NCBI GenBank assembly: GCA_965279195.1
Contig: CBDIHP010000035.1
Location: forward strand, 149,637 to 213,636
Length of the DNA stretch: 64,000 nucleotides
Source of the DNA: CBDIHP01 sp965279195
Lineage (GTDB): Bacteria; Planctomycetota; Planctomycetia; Isosphaerales; Isosphaeraceae
Direction of reading: 5' to 3'
Positions 9,349 through 17,867 of the stretch are shown piece by piece (within the stretch, counting starts at the first letter, position 1; the number at the start of each line of letters is the position of its first letter). The position numbers and the translations under genes are program-made. Under the pieces are notes generated by a model that saw nothing but the letters and a program-made list of their open reading frames with translations, ran no database searches and was not told the DNA's origin.

Positions 9349-10362
9349 ATGAAGCGAGCGTTGATCACCGGTATCACCGGACAGGACGGGTCCTACCTGG
9401 TGGAGTTCCTCCTTGGCAAGCCCGACTATGAGGTCCACGGCCTCGTCCGGCGCTCAAGCACCCTGAACCGCCAGCGCATCGACCACATCTTCGCCCGGGA
9501 GGACGCGCGCCAGCGGTTCCACCTCCACTATGCCGACCTGGCCGACGCCTCCAGTTTGAGCCAGGCGGTCGAGACCATCCGGCCGGATGAGGTCTACAAC
9601 CTCGGTGCCCAGAGCCACGTCCGGGTGTCGTTCGACCAGCCGCTCTACACCGCGGACGTCGTCGGCCTCGGCACCCTGCGGCTGCTCGAGGCCGTCCGCC
9701 ACCTGGGCAGGAGCCACCCGGTCCGGTTCTACCAGGCGTCCAGCTCCGAGATGTTCGGCTCGGCCGCACCCCCGCAAGGGCTGGACACCCCGTTCCACCC
9801 CCGCAGCCCGTATGCCTGCGCCAAGCTCTACGGCCACTGGCAGACCATCAACTACCGCGAAGCCTACGGCATGTACGCCTGCTCGGGGATCCTCTTCAAC
9901 CACGAGAGCCCCCGCCGCGGCGAGTCGTTCGTCACCCGCAAGGTCACCCTCGGTGCGGCTCGCATCAAGGAAGGCCTGCAGAAGAAGCTGGTGATGGGCA
10001 ACCTCGACGCCAAGCGCGACTGGGGCTTCGCCGGCGACTACGTCCGCGCGATGTGGCTGATGCTCCAGCAGGACACCCCCGACGACTTCGTCGTGGCGAC
10101 CGGCGAGACCCACTCGGTCCACGAGTTCCTCGAGCTGACCTTCTCGCACCTCGGGCTGGACTACAAGGACTTCGTCGAGTTCGACCCGAAGTACACCCGG
10201 CCGTCCGAGGTCGACGTCCTCCTGGGCGACCCGACCAAGGCCGAGCAGAAGCTCGGCTGGAAGCCCGAGGTCAGCTTCAAGGGACTGGTCGAGATGATGA
10301 TCGAGCACGACCTCGAACTCGCCCGCCGCGAGAAGTTCAACCTCGGCTACGCCAGCAAGTAG
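9349..10362 (+). CDS. gmd: GDP-mannose 4,6-dehydratase
   Basis: The 337-residue short-chain dehydrogenase converts GDP-mannose to GDP-4-keto-6-deoxymannose, the precursor of GDP-fucose, GDP-rhamnose or GDP-perosamine. The NAD(P)-binding motif GITGQDG sits at residues 7-13 and the YxxxK catalytic pair appears in SPYACAKLY. The Gmd-specific stretches RRSST, FNHESPRRGE and KRDWGFAGDYV are present. Length is normal for the family, and AAGGAA seven bases upstream supports the start. Cytoplasmic. Its place in the EPS locus says the polymer contains a GDP-derived 6-deoxyhexose, although no second-step reductase or epimerase is seen nearby. The stop codon TAG belongs to a palindromic repeat (see 10359-10780). 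Confidence 0.96.
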   Translation: MKRALITGITGQDGSYLVEFLLGKPDYEVHGLVRRSSTLNRQRIDHIFAREDARQRFHLHYADLADASSLSQAVETIRPDEVYNLGAQSHVRVSFDQPLYTADVVGLGTLRLLEAVRHLGRSHPVRFYQASSSEMFGSAAPPQGLDTPFHPRSPYACAKLYGHWQTINYREAYGMYACSGILFNHESPRRGESFVTRKVTLGAARIKEGLQKKLVMGNLDAKRDWGFAGDYVRAMWLMLQQDTPDDFVVATGETHSVHEFLELTFSHLGLDYKDFVEFDPKYTRPSEVDVLLGDPTKAEQKLGWKPEVSFKGLVEMMIEHDLELARREKFNLGYASK

Positions 10363-10780
10363 GGTGGGCACCGCCCACCATCGCGTCGGCGGGACCGAAA
10401 TCGAACAAGGGCGATGACCGGAATCTCCTCCGGTCACCGCCCCGATCCCGCAAGCAACCCCCGACCTGTTTGGAGCCAGTTCGTGTGCCACTGGCTGTGC
10501 CAGTGCGACGGACGGATTCACTGAATCAAGACGACGTTCGGCACGTACGCGCTGGGCGCGGGTCTCCAGACCCCGCCCCAAGCCCCGCCGAGCCGTCCGA
10601 TCAGACAGGGTCTCCAGACCCATTCCGACCACCGTCCGGGCCACAACGAGCCGATCCATCCCTCGCACTGGCACAGCCAGTGGCACACGAACTGGCCCCA
10701 AATCGTGCGGATGGCCTCCCCGTGGGCGATTCACGGATCAAGACATCTGCCTTTGCAATGGTGGGCCGTGCCCACCCTAC
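10359..10780. repeat. Nested palindromic intergenic element (families D, A and B)
   Basis: The 470-base gap after gmd is filled by inverted repeats set one inside another. The outer pair is 10359-10381 and 10758-10780 (23 bases, one mismatch, beginning GTAGGGTGGGCAC). The next pair is 10476-10507 and 10664-10695, a perfect 32-base inverted repeat, and each arm carries its own small palindrome CACTGGC-TGT-GCCAGTG. Inside lie two copies of GGGTCTCCAGACCC (near 10559 and 10609). A separate hairpin TGACCGGA/TCCGGTCA lies near 10415-10436. The left outer arm overlaps the gmd TAG stop codon. No open frame in it looks real. Possible roles are transcript 3'-end formation or mRNA protection. Confidence 0.85.
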
Positions 10781-10831
10781 CACGGCCGGGCGCAGGGACT
10801 TTGCCCGGTCGGTCAGGAGCCTCTCCCAGAG

Positions 10832-12253
10832 ATGCAACCCGAACCGGCTTCGAAAGTGGTGATCCTCGGGCTCGACTGCGCGGAGCCCAGCCTGGTCTTC
10901 GACCGGTTCGCCGATCGGCTGCCGAACCTGACCCAGCTCCGCGACCGCGGGGTCTGGGGGAAGCTCCGGAGCTGCGACCCGCCGATCACGGTCCCGGCCT
11001 GGATGTCGATGATGTCCAGCAAGGATCCCGGCACCCTCGGCTACTACGGGTTCCGCAACCGGGCCGACCGCTCCTACGACAAGATGACCACCGCCACCAG
11101 CCTCGCCGTCCGCGAGCCCTTGCTCTGGGACTACCTCGGCCAGGCCGGCAAGCGTGTGATCCTCATCGGCGTCCCCCAGACCTACCCGCCCCGGCCGGTC
11201 AACGGCTGCATGGTCACCGACTTCCTCACGCCCTCGATCGCATCCAACTACACCTACCCGCCCGACCTCAAGAACGAGATCGCCGCGCTCCCGGACGTCC
11301 ACCCTTACGAGTTCGACGTCAGCGACTTCCGGACCCCAGACAAGGGCAAGATCCGCGACTCGCTCGTCCGCATGACCGACAAGCGATTCGCCCTGGCCCG
11401 GCACCTCATGGAGAACAAGCCCTGGGACTTCTTCATGATGGTCGAGATGGGCACCGACCGCGTCCACCACGCCTTCTGGCAGTACATGGACCCGACGCAC
11501 CACCGCTACGAGCCCGGCAACCCTTATGAATCGGTGATCGTCGATTACTACGAGCACGTCGACCGCAAGATCGGCGAACTCCTCGAGATCATCCCCGACG
11601 ACGCCCACATCGTCGTCGTCTCCGACCACGGCGCCCAGTGCATGGAGGGGGGCATCGCGATCAATGAGTGGCTGCTCCAGAAGGGCTACCTCGTCCTCCA
11701 GGAGCCCCCGACGCAGCCCTCCCGGCTCGAAATGGTGAAGGTCGACTGGTCAAGGACCGTCGCATGGGGATCCGGCGGCTACTACGGCCGTCTGTTCCTC
11801 AACGTCAAGGGGCGCGAGGCCACCGGCGTCGTCGCCCCCGAGGACTACGAGGCGACCCGCGACACGCTCATCCGCGAGCTGGAGGCCCTCGGCGACCACA
11901 ACGGCCAGCCGATCGGCACCCGGGTCCTCAAGCCCGAGAACCTCTACAGGACCGTCCGGGGCCAGGCGCCTCCGGACCTCTTCGTCTACTTCGGCGACCT
12001 CCGCTGGCGGTCGGTCGGCACCCTCGGCACCGGCGAGCTCCACACCTTCGAGAACGACACCGGCCCCGACGACGCCAACCACGCCCAGGACGGCATGATC
12101 CTCCTGAACGGCCCCGGCATCGACCCCCGCGGCCCCGTCGACGGCCTCCAGCTCATGGACCTCTCCCCGACCGTGCTGAAACTCTTTGGCCTCGAAGTGC
12201 CGCCGGACATGCAAGGAAAGCCGATCGAAGCGGTCGTCTCCGCCACGGTCTAG
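10832..12253 (+). CDS. Alkaline-phosphatase-superfamily hydrolase (type I phosphodiesterase/nucleotide pyrophosphatase)
   Basis: The 473-residue protein has the metal and nucleophile pattern of the alkaline phosphatase superfamily. Asp15 lies in ILGLDCAEP, the probable Thr53 nucleophile in PPITVPAWMS, an Asp/His pair in MGTDRVHHAFW, the Asp-His pair in VVSDHGAQ and a late His in NHAQDGMI. No signal peptide is visible, so it appears cytoplasmic. Members of this branch cleave phosphodiester or phosphoanhydride bonds, and related proteins often occur in polysaccharide loci. The substrate is unknown; processing of a nucleotide-sugar or phosphate-linked polymer intermediate is a guess from context. 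The TAG stop is flush with a family C repeat. Confidence 0.82.
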   Translation: MQPEPASKVVILGLDCAEPSLVFDRFADRLPNLTQLRDRGVWGKLRSCDPPITVPAWMSMMSSKDPGTLGYYGFRNRADRSYDKMTTATSLAVREPLLWDYLGQAGKRVILIGVPQTYPPRPVNGCMVTDFLTPSIASNYTYPPDLKNEIAALPDVHPYEFDVSDFRTPDKGKIRDSLVRMTDKRFALARHLMENKPWDFFMMVEMGTDRVHHAFWQYMDPTHHRYEPGNPYESVIVDYYEHVDRKIGELLEIIPDDAHIVVVSDHGAQCMEGGIAINEWLLQKGYLVLQEPPTQPSRLEMVKVDWSRTVAWGSGGYYGRLFLNVKGREATGVVAPEDYEATRDTLIRELEALGDHNGQPIGTRVLKPENLYRTVRGQAPPDLFVYFGDLRWRSVGTLGTGELHTFENDTGPDDANHAQDGMILLNGPGIDPRGPVDGLQLMDLSPTVLKLFGLEVPPDMQGKPIEAVVSATV

Positions 12254-12418
12254 CCCGGAGTGTGGGAGCTTGCTTCCGCCCGGTTCTCGCGGAGCTTGCT
12301 CCGCGTGCGGGGCTCGCAGCAGGGGCCTTGACGGAGCCCCAATGGACGCTGAAACGGCGAGGGTCACGGGGAGCAAGCTCCCCTACCACGGAGCGGAAGC
12401 CAGCTTCCGCACTCCGGG
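12254..12418. repeat. Family C palindromic intergenic element, copy 1
   Basis: This 165-base element fills the gap between two EPS genes. It begins CCCGGAGTG directly after the TAG stop and ends with the exact inverse CACTCCGGG. Inside are further palindromes of the kind GGAAGCNNGCTTCC and GCGGAGCTTGCTCCGC. Related copies lie at 17697-17837 and 24845-24985, with a half copy at 58677-58701. Confidence 0.85.
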
Positions 12419-12436
12419 TGGCATCAAGGATGAGCC

Positions 12437-13765
12437 ATGACTGCACAACTCACGGATCACGCATCACCCCTCGTCGAAACGAGCCGACAGCTCAGGCGCG
12501 TCCTGGTCGCCTGCCCGGATGCGCGGCCGCCGGCGTATGAGGCGACGGCGGGACTCGGCCGGGCGGGGCTGCTCGACACCTTCGCCACCGGCTACTACTT
12601 CAAGGGCCACAGCGCCGCCCACGAGCTGGCCCGGCAATATTTCCCCTGCCAGTACGGCAAGGTCCGGAGGCGTCTCAAGCGGCGCACCCATAGGGGCATC
12701 CCGGCCGATCGGGTTGTCACCGCCCCATCGTTTGATGTGGCCCTGGCGGCGGAGAACAGGCTCGCCTTGAGGTTCCCCACGGGGAAGGATTCCCTCGCCC
12801 GCTGGCGGACCCGCCGCTTCGACGCCTTCACCGCCCGGACCCTCGACCGCACCCGGCCGGATCTGTTCCTGGCCTTCAGCGACGTCGCATCGAAGCGGGG
12901 GCTGCCCCTGGCCCGGCGGCTGGGGATCCCCACGATCCTGAGCATGGTCCACGGCGAGGTCAACGAGGAGCGCGAGATCCTCGCCCGAGAGGCCGAGGAG
13001 TCGCCGGATTTCTTCCCGATCTACCTCGGCGATGGCAAGCTCGACCTCGACGCCCTCGAATTCCTCCACGAGCGCCGGGGGCACGACCTGGCGAACTCGG
13101 ACCTGGTCCTGGTGCCGTCGGAGCACATCGCCGACCGGCTGGTCGGGCAGGGGAGGCCGCGCGAGTCGATCCGGGTCATCCCCTACGCGGCCGACGTCCG
13201 GCACTTCCGGCCCGACCCGGACAGGACGCACGGATCGAATTGCACCTTCCTGTTCGCGGGGGGGATCACCCAGCGCAAGGGGATCAAGTACCTCCTCGAA
13301 GCCTGGAAGCGGATCAAACGCCCCGGCTGGAGACTGCAACTCCTCGGCGGCCTGCCGGCGTTCACCGACCCGCTGGAGCCCTATCGGGACGACTTCGAGC
13401 ACCTCGGCCGGGTCGGGCATGCCGAGATGCCGTCGCGAATGGCGGCGGCCGACGTCTTCGTGTTCCCGTCGCTGTTCGAGGGCTCGGCGGTGGTGACCTA
13501 CGAGGCCCTGGCCTGCGGCCTTCCGAGCCTGGTGACGCCCAACGCCGGGTCGGTCGTCCGCGACGGCCTGGACGGCTACCAGGTCGAGGCCCGGGACGTC
13601 GAGAGCCTGGCCGAGCGGATGGAGCAACTCGGCTGCGACCCCGACCTCCGGGCCGAGATGGCCGCGAACGCCCGCCGCCGCGCCGAGGAATTCGACTGGG
13701 CCCGCTACCAGGGCTCCGTCATCCACGCCCTGCGCGACGCCCATTCCGCCGGATTTCGAATGTAG
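12437..13765 (+). CDS. Glycosyltransferase family 4
   Basis: This is a 442-residue GT-B-fold glycosyltransferase. The C-terminal half has the GT4 pattern: SEHIADRLVGQG, then IRVIPYAADV, then FAGGITQRKGIKYLLEA, and the donor-site E-x7-E in SLFEGSAVVTYEALACGLP. It would transfer a sugar from a nucleotide donor, in the cytoplasm, to the lipid-linked EPS repeat unit. AAGGAT seven bases upstream supports the ATG. Donor and acceptor cannot be told from sequence. Its TAG stop codon overlaps a family D palindrome. Confidence 0.88.
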   Translation: MTAQLTDHASPLVETSRQLRRVLVACPDARPPAYEATAGLGRAGLLDTFATGYYFKGHSAAHELARQYFPCQYGKVRRRLKRRTHRGIPADRVVTAPSFDVALAAENRLALRFPTGKDSLARWRTRRFDAFTARTLDRTRPDLFLAFSDVASKRGLPLARRLGIPTILSMVHGEVNEEREILAREAEESPDFFPIYLGDGKLDLDALEFLHERRGHDLANSDLVLVPSEHIADRLVGQGRPRESIRVIPYAADVRHFRPDPDRTHGSNCTFLFAGGITQRKGIKYLLEAWKRIKRPGWRLQLLGGLPAFTDPLEPYRDDFEHLGRVGHAEMPSRMAAADVFVFPSLFEGSAVVTYEALACGLPSLVTPNAGSVVRDGLDGYQVEARDVESLAERMEQLGCDPDLRAEMAANARRRAEEFDWARYQGSVIHALRDAHSAGFRM

Positions 13766-13784
13766 GGTGGGCACCGCCCGCCGC
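13762..13784. repeat. Family D palindrome, single copy
   Basis: The sequence begins GTAGGGTGGGCACCGCCCGC, as do the outer arms of the element after gmd, and includes the TAG stop of the preceding glycosyltransferase. The short stem is GGTGGGC/GCCCGCC around ACC. No partner arm lies within the 66-base gap before the next gene. Confidence 0.7.
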
Positions 13785-13831
13785 CGCGTCGGATTGTACC
13801 GCACACCGCCTTCCGGGTCCGGGAGCCAAGG

Positions 13832-15184
13832 ATGGACGAACTCGTCTACGTCTACCTGACCGGCCTGGTCATCGGCGGGACGTTCCTCTACCAGTGGGTC
13901 TCGAAGAAGTTCGACCCGTTCGCGCCGGTCTGGATGTTCCTGCTGGGGTACTTCCAGGTCTACGTCGTCCAGGCGATCTCGTATCACGAGTACGCCATCC
14001 GGGTCCGGGGGGTCGAGGTCACGACCGAGGCCAATTCGCGGGCCCTCTGGGCGATCTGCTGGTTCCTGCTGGTGTACTTCGCCGGACCGGGTAAGTGGCT
14101 GGCCTCGAAGCTGCCGTCGGCCCCCCAGCGGTGGTCGCGTCCCCTGGCGATCGGCCTGAGCCCGTTCCTGCTGGTCTGGGGCCTCCTGAGCGCCTGGCTG
14201 GTCTTCCGGATGGTCTCGGCCGACACCTCGCTGAACGAGATGAGCCAGGAGGGCTTCCTGTTCCTCCAGTTCCCGGTGCTGATGCTGGTCGCCGGGGTGA
14301 TCCTGATCGTCACCGGCCGCAAGTCGGGGGCAAAGAGCACGCCGCTGGTGCTGCTGGGCAGCCTCATCGGGGTCGGATATGTGTTCCTCTGGATGCTCAA
14401 CACCAAGCGGTCGCACTCGGTCTTCGGGGTCCTGGCGACGACCGCCGCGCTCTACATCTCGCGCGGCAAGCGGCCGAGGATGCCCGTGCTGATCCTCACG
14501 GCCCTCGCCGGGATCCTGGCGCTGTCGATCTCGATCGGCTGGCGGAACAACCGGGCCAAATACACCATCGACGTGCCCGGGTTTGTCGAGTTCCTGGGCG
14601 ACTTCCAGCTCGAATCGATCTTCAGCAACATGAACATCGAGATCGACGCCGACGGGGCGCCCCAGACCAGCAGCCTCGTGAGCCGGGAGACCGAGGAGTA
14701 CGGCGGCTACCTCCTGATGCTCGACACCGTGCCCCACAAGTCCCCCTACGACTACGGCGCGTGCTACCTGCGGATCGTGTCGACCTACATCCCCCGCCTG
14801 GTCTGGCCCGACAAGCCGCTCTACGGCCGCGAGGAGTGGATCAGCGCCTGGATCGCCGGGTCGGAGTACAAGCGCGAGGCCGACTTCACCGGCCCGGCCA
14901 TCGGGATCCTGGGCGCCACCCAGCTCAACGGCGGGGCGATCGCCACCGCGATCGTTTTGGCCGCGCTCGCGACCCTGATCAAGACCGCCTACGAGTACTT
15001 CCGGCTCTACGAGTCGACCCCCTGGGCCCAGCTCTGGTGGTCGATGACCTACTACAACGCCTGGCTGATGACCGTCAACGACGACCCGTTCATCTGGTTC
15101 TACTACGTCTACGGCCACACCACCTTCCCGCCCCTGGGTCTGCTCTGGCTGGCGAACAAGTTCGGCGGCAAGGGGAAGGGGTGA
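13832..15184 (+). CDS. Polytopic membrane protein, probable oligosaccharide repeat-unit polymerase (Wzy-like)
   Basis: This is a 450-residue inner-membrane protein with about ten hydrophobic segments. A periplasmic-looking loop (about 225-345) contains PHKSPYDYGACYLRIV and YIPRLVWPDKPLYG, a pattern met in O-antigen and EPS polymerases of the Wzy/EpsG kind. GGGAG six bases before the ATG supports the start. It lies among glycosyltransferases, as Wzy genes usually do. Because the protein at 3204-4742 also belongs to the polymerase/ligase group, this locus has two candidate polymer-joining enzymes. The family is too divergent to name a symbol with confidence. Confidence 0.7.
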   Translation: MDELVYVYLTGLVIGGTFLYQWVSKKFDPFAPVWMFLLGYFQVYVVQAISYHEYAIRVRGVEVTTEANSRALWAICWFLLVYFAGPGKWLASKLPSAPQRWSRPLAIGLSPFLLVWGLLSAWLVFRMVSADTSLNEMSQEGFLFLQFPVLMLVAGVILIVTGRKSGAKSTPLVLLGSLIGVGYVFLWMLNTKRSHSVFGVLATTAALYISRGKRPRMPVLILTALAGILALSISIGWRNNRAKYTIDVPGFVEFLGDFQLESIFSNMNIEIDADGAPQTSSLVSRETEEYGGYLLMLDTVPHKSPYDYGACYLRIVSTYIPRLVWPDKPLYGREEWISAWIAGSEYKREADFTGPAIGILGATQLNGGAIATAIVLAALATLIKTAYEYFRLYESTPWAQLWWSMTYYNAWLMTVNDDPFIWFYYVYGHTTFPPLGLLWLANKFGGKGKG

Positions 15185-15267
15185 GCCTGACCCGGATGAC
15201 GCCGACCGGCGGCCTTCCTCGAAGAGAAGTGTAGGCCGTTCGTCCGTCCGCCGGAGACCCTCGGGCC

Positions 15268-16500
15268 ATGACCTTCGCCGTCTGCTTCACCAACTTCGGG
15301 CCCTACCACCTGGCCAGGCTCCGGGCCCTCGCCTCCGCCCTGGCCAAACGGGGCGACCACCTGATCGCCTACGAGGTCGCCGGGGCCGAAGAGCGCTACC
15401 CCTGGGCGCGGTCCTCCGGCGGCGAGGCGTTCACCTGGACCACCTTCTTCCCCAACCGGCCCGTCGAAGGGCTCTCCGGGGCCGATTGCGCCCGCGCCAT
15501 GGAGCGGGCCCTCGACCGCGACCGGCCCGACGCCCTGGGGATCGTCGGCTACGCCCGGCCCGAGTGCATGTCCGCCCTCCGATGGGCCCGCCGCCACGAG
15601 CGGCCGACCGTCCTGATGTCCGAGAGCCAGGAGATCGACCACCCCCGCACCTGGTGGAAGGAAGCCATCAAGAGGCGCAGGGTGCGGGCCTTCTCCGCCG
15701 GGCTCGTCGGCGGCCCGAGGCACCGCGACTACCTCGTGAAACTCGGCCTCCCCGCCGACCGCATCGCCCTCGGCTACAACGCCGTCGACAACGCCCACTA
15801 CGCCCGGATCGCCGCCGAGGCGAGGTCGGACCCCGGTTCGCGAAGGGGACTCCCCGACCGGCCTTACTTCCTCGCCGTGAACCGGTTCGTCCCCGAGAAG
15901 AACCTGTCGGCGCTCGTCGATGCGTATGCGACCTATCGCGCTTCATCCGAGACCCGCTGGGACCTCGTGCTCTGCGGCGACGGCCAGGAAGCCGGGGCGC
16001 TGAAAGCCCAGGTCGGGCGGCTGGGGCTGTCGGATTCGGTCCAGTTCCCGGGATTCCTCCAGGCGGGGGACGTCGCCCGCTGGCTGGCGCATGCGTCGGC
16101 GTTCGTGCATCCGAGCCGGATGGAGCCCTGGGGCCTGGTTGTGAACGAGGCCGCCGCCTGCGGCCTGCCGCTGCTGGTCTCCGACCGCGCGGGTTGCGTC
16201 GAGACCCTGGTCCCCGATCCCCCCGGCACCACCGGCCGCCGTCTCGACCCGGACTCGGTCGGGCAGATGGCCGAGGCGCTGGCCTGGATGGCCGGCTTGC
16301 CGGAATCCGAGCGGCTGGCGATGGCCGGACGATCGGCCGGGGTCGTCTCCGAGTGGGGGCCCGAGCGGTTCGCCTCGGGGACCATCGAGGCGCTCGAACT
16401 CGCCGCCCGGGCCCGGATCGACCGCCGGGTGCACTTGAGACACGCCGCCGCCCACGCCCACGAGCCGGCCCGTCCCCGCAAGGTCAGGAGCACCGCGTGA
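15268..16500 (+). CDS. Glycosyltransferase family 4
   Basis: The 410-residue GT-B protein opens with a Rossmann-like N-terminal half (FTNFGPYHLARLRALASAL). It has a typical GT4 C-terminal half, with FLAVNRFVPEKNLSALVDAY, LVLCGDGQEAG and the E-x7-E donor motif in SRMEPWGLVVNEAAACGLP. It is probably cytoplasmic and adds one sugar of the EPS repeat unit. Its TGA stop overlaps the GTG start of the next glycosyltransferase by one codon shift (GTGA), so the two are very likely translationally coupled. Confidence 0.88.
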   Translation: MTFAVCFTNFGPYHLARLRALASALAKRGDHLIAYEVAGAEERYPWARSSGGEAFTWTTFFPNRPVEGLSGADCARAMERALDRDRPDALGIVGYARPECMSALRWARRHERPTVLMSESQEIDHPRTWWKEAIKRRRVRAFSAGLVGGPRHRDYLVKLGLPADRIALGYNAVDNAHYARIAAEARSDPGSRRGLPDRPYFLAVNRFVPEKNLSALVDAYATYRASSETRWDLVLCGDGQEAGALKAQVGRLGLSDSVQFPGFLQAGDVARWLAHASAFVHPSRMEPWGLVVNEAAACGLPLLVSDRAGCVETLVPDPPGTTGRRLDPDSVGQMAEALAWMAGLPESERLAMAGRSAGVVSEWGPERFASGTIEALELAARARIDRRVHLRHAAAHAHEPARPRKVRSTA

Positions 16501-17696
16501 CCACCGCCCAGAGACCCGTAAGCCTCGACGCCCGGCTCGTCTTCGACCCCCGCCGGCCGGTCGAGTACCGACGCCTCCATCTCTGCAACGGCCTGGACCC
16601 GCGCCGGGACGGCGGGATGGTGCCGAGCATCCTCGGCATGACCGGCGCCCTGGCCGAGCGGCACGGGCCGGTCACCATCGCCACCCCGACCGCGTCGCTC
16701 CGGGAGACCTTCCGGGTCCCGCCCGGGGTGAGCCTGGTCGGCCCGGTGGACGACCTGGAGCGTTACGTCCGGCGCGCCGAGGTGGTGCAGATGCACGGGC
16801 TCTGGCAAGGGCACACCCGCCGGGGCTCGGCCGAGGCCAGGCGCCACGGCATCCCCTACATCATCGCCGCCCACGGCATGGCCGACCCCTGGGCCCTGGC
16901 CCACAAGGCGTTCAAGAAAAAGGTCTACACCGCCCTGGTCGAGGGCAAGAACCTCCGCCGCGCCGCCGCGTTGCACGCCCTCTCGAAGCCCGAGATCGGC
17001 CACCTCCGCGCCCTGGCCCCGAAGACCCCGATCGCTTGGATCCCCAACGGCGTCGACCTCCGGCCGTTCGAGGACCTGCCGGGCCGTCATGTGCTCGAAT
17101 CGGAATATCCCGAGCTGGCCGGCAAGTTCCTGCTGCTCTTTTACGGACGGCTGCACGTCAAGAAGGGCCTCGACCTGCTGGCGCGGGCGTTCGCCGCCGT
17201 GTCGGGAGACTATCCCGACCTCCACCTCCTGATCGCCGGCAACGACGACGGGGCTAGGGCGGATTTCGAGCAGAGGCTATCGGGTTCCAACCTCTCCGAC
17301 CGCACGACTTTCCTGGGACACGTCGCGGGCGAGCGGGCCCGGACGGTCTGGGGCGCGGCCGACGCGTTCACGCTGCCGAGCTACTCCGAGGGCTTCAGCA
17401 TGGCCATCCTCGAAGCCCTGGCCGCCCGGAAGCCGGTGGTCGTCTCGACCGCCTGCCACTTCCCCGAACTCGCCACGCTCGACGCTGGGATCGTGGTCGA
17501 GCCGAACGCCGAGTCGCTCGAAATCGGCCTGCGGCAACTGCTCGAACGCTCCCCCCTCGAACGCGAGGCCCTGGCCTTCAACGGCCGCAGCCTGGTCGAG
17601 CGCGAATACACCTGGGGCCGCCAGGCCGACCGCCTGGCCGAGTTGTACAGGTGGGTCGTCCAGGGTGGAAATGAACCGGACTCGCTCGCCCACTAG
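16497..17696 (+). CDS. Glycosyltransferase family 4
   Basis: The open frame runs further upstream, but the protein proper starts at GTG 16497. An AGGAG lies six bases before it, the start overlaps the previous stop, and the first recognisable family sequence (YRRLHLCNGLDPRRDGGM) follows. The 399 residues contain LLLFYGRLHVKKGLDLLARA, LIAGNDDG and the donor motif SYSEGFSMAILEALAARKP, all typical of GT4. The role is addition of a sugar to the EPS unit; the sugar cannot be told. The TAG stop is followed at once by a family C repeat. Confidence 0.88.
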   Translation: MTTAQRPVSLDARLVFDPRRPVEYRRLHLCNGLDPRRDGGMVPSILGMTGALAERHGPVTIATPTASLRETFRVPPGVSLVGPVDDLERYVRRAEVVQMHGLWQGHTRRGSAEARRHGIPYIIAAHGMADPWALAHKAFKKKVYTALVEGKNLRRAAALHALSKPEIGHLRALAPKTPIAWIPNGVDLRPFEDLPGRHVLESEYPELAGKFLLLFYGRLHVKKGLDLLARAFAAVSGDYPDLHLLIAGNDDGARADFEQRLSGSNLSDRTTFLGHVAGERARTVWGAADAFTLPSYSEGFSMAILEALAARKPVVVSTACHFPELATLDAGIVVEPNAESLEIGLRQLLERSPLEREALAFNGRSLVEREYTWGRQADRLAELYRWVVQGGNEPDSLAH

Positions 17697-17837
17697 CCCG
17701 GAGTGCGGAAGCTTGCTTCCGCTCTCGGAAGGCGGGAGCTTGCTCCCGAGGAACCACCCCGGCCGACCGATTACGCTTCGATGCGGCACGCGGAGCAAGC
17801 TCCGCGAGATCAGACCGGAAGCGAGCTTCCGCACTCC
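17697..17837. repeat. Family C palindromic intergenic element, copy 2
   Basis: This 141-base element starts CCCGGAGTGCGGAAGC right after the TAG stop at 17694-17696 and ends GCGAGCTTCCGCACTCC. Between the ends lie GGGAGCTTGCTCCC and GCGGAGCAAGCTCCGC palindromes, giving three or four possible stem-loops. Its middle resembles the copy at 24845-24985 closely. Confidence 0.85.
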
Positions 17838-17867
17838 ACACCTTCCATCTGGCGGAATGATCCACTC

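Noticed and set aside
10359..10780. An insertion sequence or transposon, because of its terminal inverted repeats
   Set aside because: There is no transposase-like frame inside, no clear target duplication, and the arms recur as short intergenic palindromes elsewhere. A MITE-like element moved by a distant enzyme remains possible but cannot be shown here.
15486..16496. Upstream extension of the glycosyltransferase frame that ends at 17696
   Set aside because: It overlaps the whole preceding glycosyltransferase gene in another frame and is Arg/Pro-rich. The GTG at 16497 with its ribosome binding site is a better start.
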